Positions 35,467 to 35,681 of a stretch of DNA of 35,681 nucleotides are shown here, piece after piece; within the stretch, counting starts at the first letter, position 1; each line of letters starts with the position of its first letter. A program made the translations under genes and the position numbers. Under the pieces are notes generated by a model that worked only from the letters and a program-made list of their open reading frames with translations, had not been told where the DNA came from and did not search any database. Origin of the DNA: Vreelandella hamiltonii (GTDB lineage Bacteria > Pseudomonadota > Gammaproteobacteria > Pseudomonadales > Halomonadaceae); the NCBI RefSeq assembly GCF_014651775.1, contig NZ_BMXN01000032.1, positions 1-35,681 of the forward strand, read 5' to 3'.

Positions 35467-35503
35467 GCCTGACGATGATTCACGCGTGCTATGGTCGTCA
35501 GGC
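35467..35503 (-). pseudogene. rrf: Internally deleted 5S rRNA, helix I only
   Basis: Read on the minus strand the 16 nt at 35503-35488 (GCCTGACGACCATAGC) are the 5' end of a gammaproteobacterial 5S rRNA. The 12 nt at 35478-35467 (TCATCGTCAGGC) are its 3' end. Between them are just 9 nt (ACGCGTGAA) instead of the roughly 88 nt of an intact gene. The two ends pair (GCCTGACGA with TCGTCAGGC), so a stable hairpin would still form. Loops A-E, with the L5, L18 and L25 binding regions, are gone, so it cannot be a working 5S. It is either a true deletion or an assembly fault. Confidence 0.75.
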
Positions 35504-35656
35504 GTAACAGGTAATGCATATCATGCTGAGGTGTTCTTGACGTGTATTGTGTGCGTCTCCTGTCAGCAAGCGCTCTGGCTCACTGCCGCGTATCCGGTGT
35601 TGCGAGTGCGTTCGCACTCTTCGTTATCATCACGACCAGACCCCTTGGGTGTTATA
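35504..35656 (-). other. 23S-5S spacer of the rRNA operon
   Basis: 153 bp between the 23S 3' end and the 5S remnant. It starts (minus strand) with TATAACACCCAAGGGGTCTGG, a sequence I associate with halomonad rrn spacers, and has a small hairpin (GAGTGCG/CGCACTC, about 35606-35621). No tRNA is visible. The open frame across this region on the plus strand is not a gene. Confidence 0.65.
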
Positions 35657-35681
35657 GGGTCAAGCCTCACGGGCCATTAGT
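35657..35681 (-). rRNA. rrl: 23S rRNA, 3' end only (partial)
   Basis: The minus strand of the last 25 bases, ACTAATGGCCCGTGAGGCTT followed by GACCC, matches the 3' terminus of bacterial 23S rRNA (E. coli: CTAATGAACCGTGAGGCTTAACC). The final GCTTGACC would pair with the 5' end of 23S as helix H1. The gene continues beyond the window; the exact 3' end may differ by a few bases. Confidence 0.85.

Noticed and set aside
35465..35680. 71-residue open frame at the right end
   Set aside because: Lies antisense to the 5S remnant, the 23S-5S spacer and the 23S 3' end; non-coding RNA region.

Overview
The window looks like chromosomal core DNA of a GC-rich, aerobic gammaproteobacterium, most probably a halomonad. 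Evidence for this is the Pseudomonas/Halomonas-style tkt-epd-pgk-fba cluster, several TRAP and Na+-linked transporters, a prlC-yheV pair, and an rRNA 3' region of halomonad character. The genus is an inference. I found no phage, IS, CRISPR or tRNA features.

Layout. (1) 1-325: a strong tandem stable-RNA promoter region reading leftward out of the window, probably the start of an rrn operon. (2) 326-5859: lactate/C4-acid control locus. lldD (L-lactate dehydrogenase) diverges from an lldR-dctB-dctD operon with overlapping genes; two LldR-type palindromes lie between. (3) 5835-8520, minus strand: YdjM-like membrane protein with a LexA-box-like site, gamma-carbonic anhydrase, and an NSS-family Na+ symporter. 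(4) 8698-14647, plus strand: prlC, yheV, then a TAXI-type TRAP transporter (binding protein plus fused 4TM/12TM permease) preceded by a sigma54 promoter and two DctD-like enhancer sites. The DctB/DctD pair encoded 5 kb upstream is therefore its likely regulator. (5) 14694-18003: ArsB/NhaD-type permease, metF, and a divergent AEC-family carrier. (6) 18019-22782: a structured intergenic repeat, ligB, and a three-gene iron/siderophore-type ABC importer. (7) 22968-30946: metK diverging from the carbon-metabolism run tkt, a CidA/LrgA-LrgB pair, epd, pgk, fba. (8) 31063-34024: a possible phasin-like small protein, a small exported acidic protein, a YieH-like phosphatase, YciH/SUI1 and a membrane NERD protein. 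(9) 34021-35681: dgt, then the 3' end of an rRNA operon on the minus strand (terminator, 5S position, 23S-5S spacer, last bases of 23S).

The most unusual feature is at the 5S position. Instead of a gene of about 116 nt there is a 37-nt remnant keeping only the two strands of helix I (16 nt of the 5' end, 12 nt of the 3' end) joined by 9 nt. Both window ends appear to be rrn operons in the same orientation.
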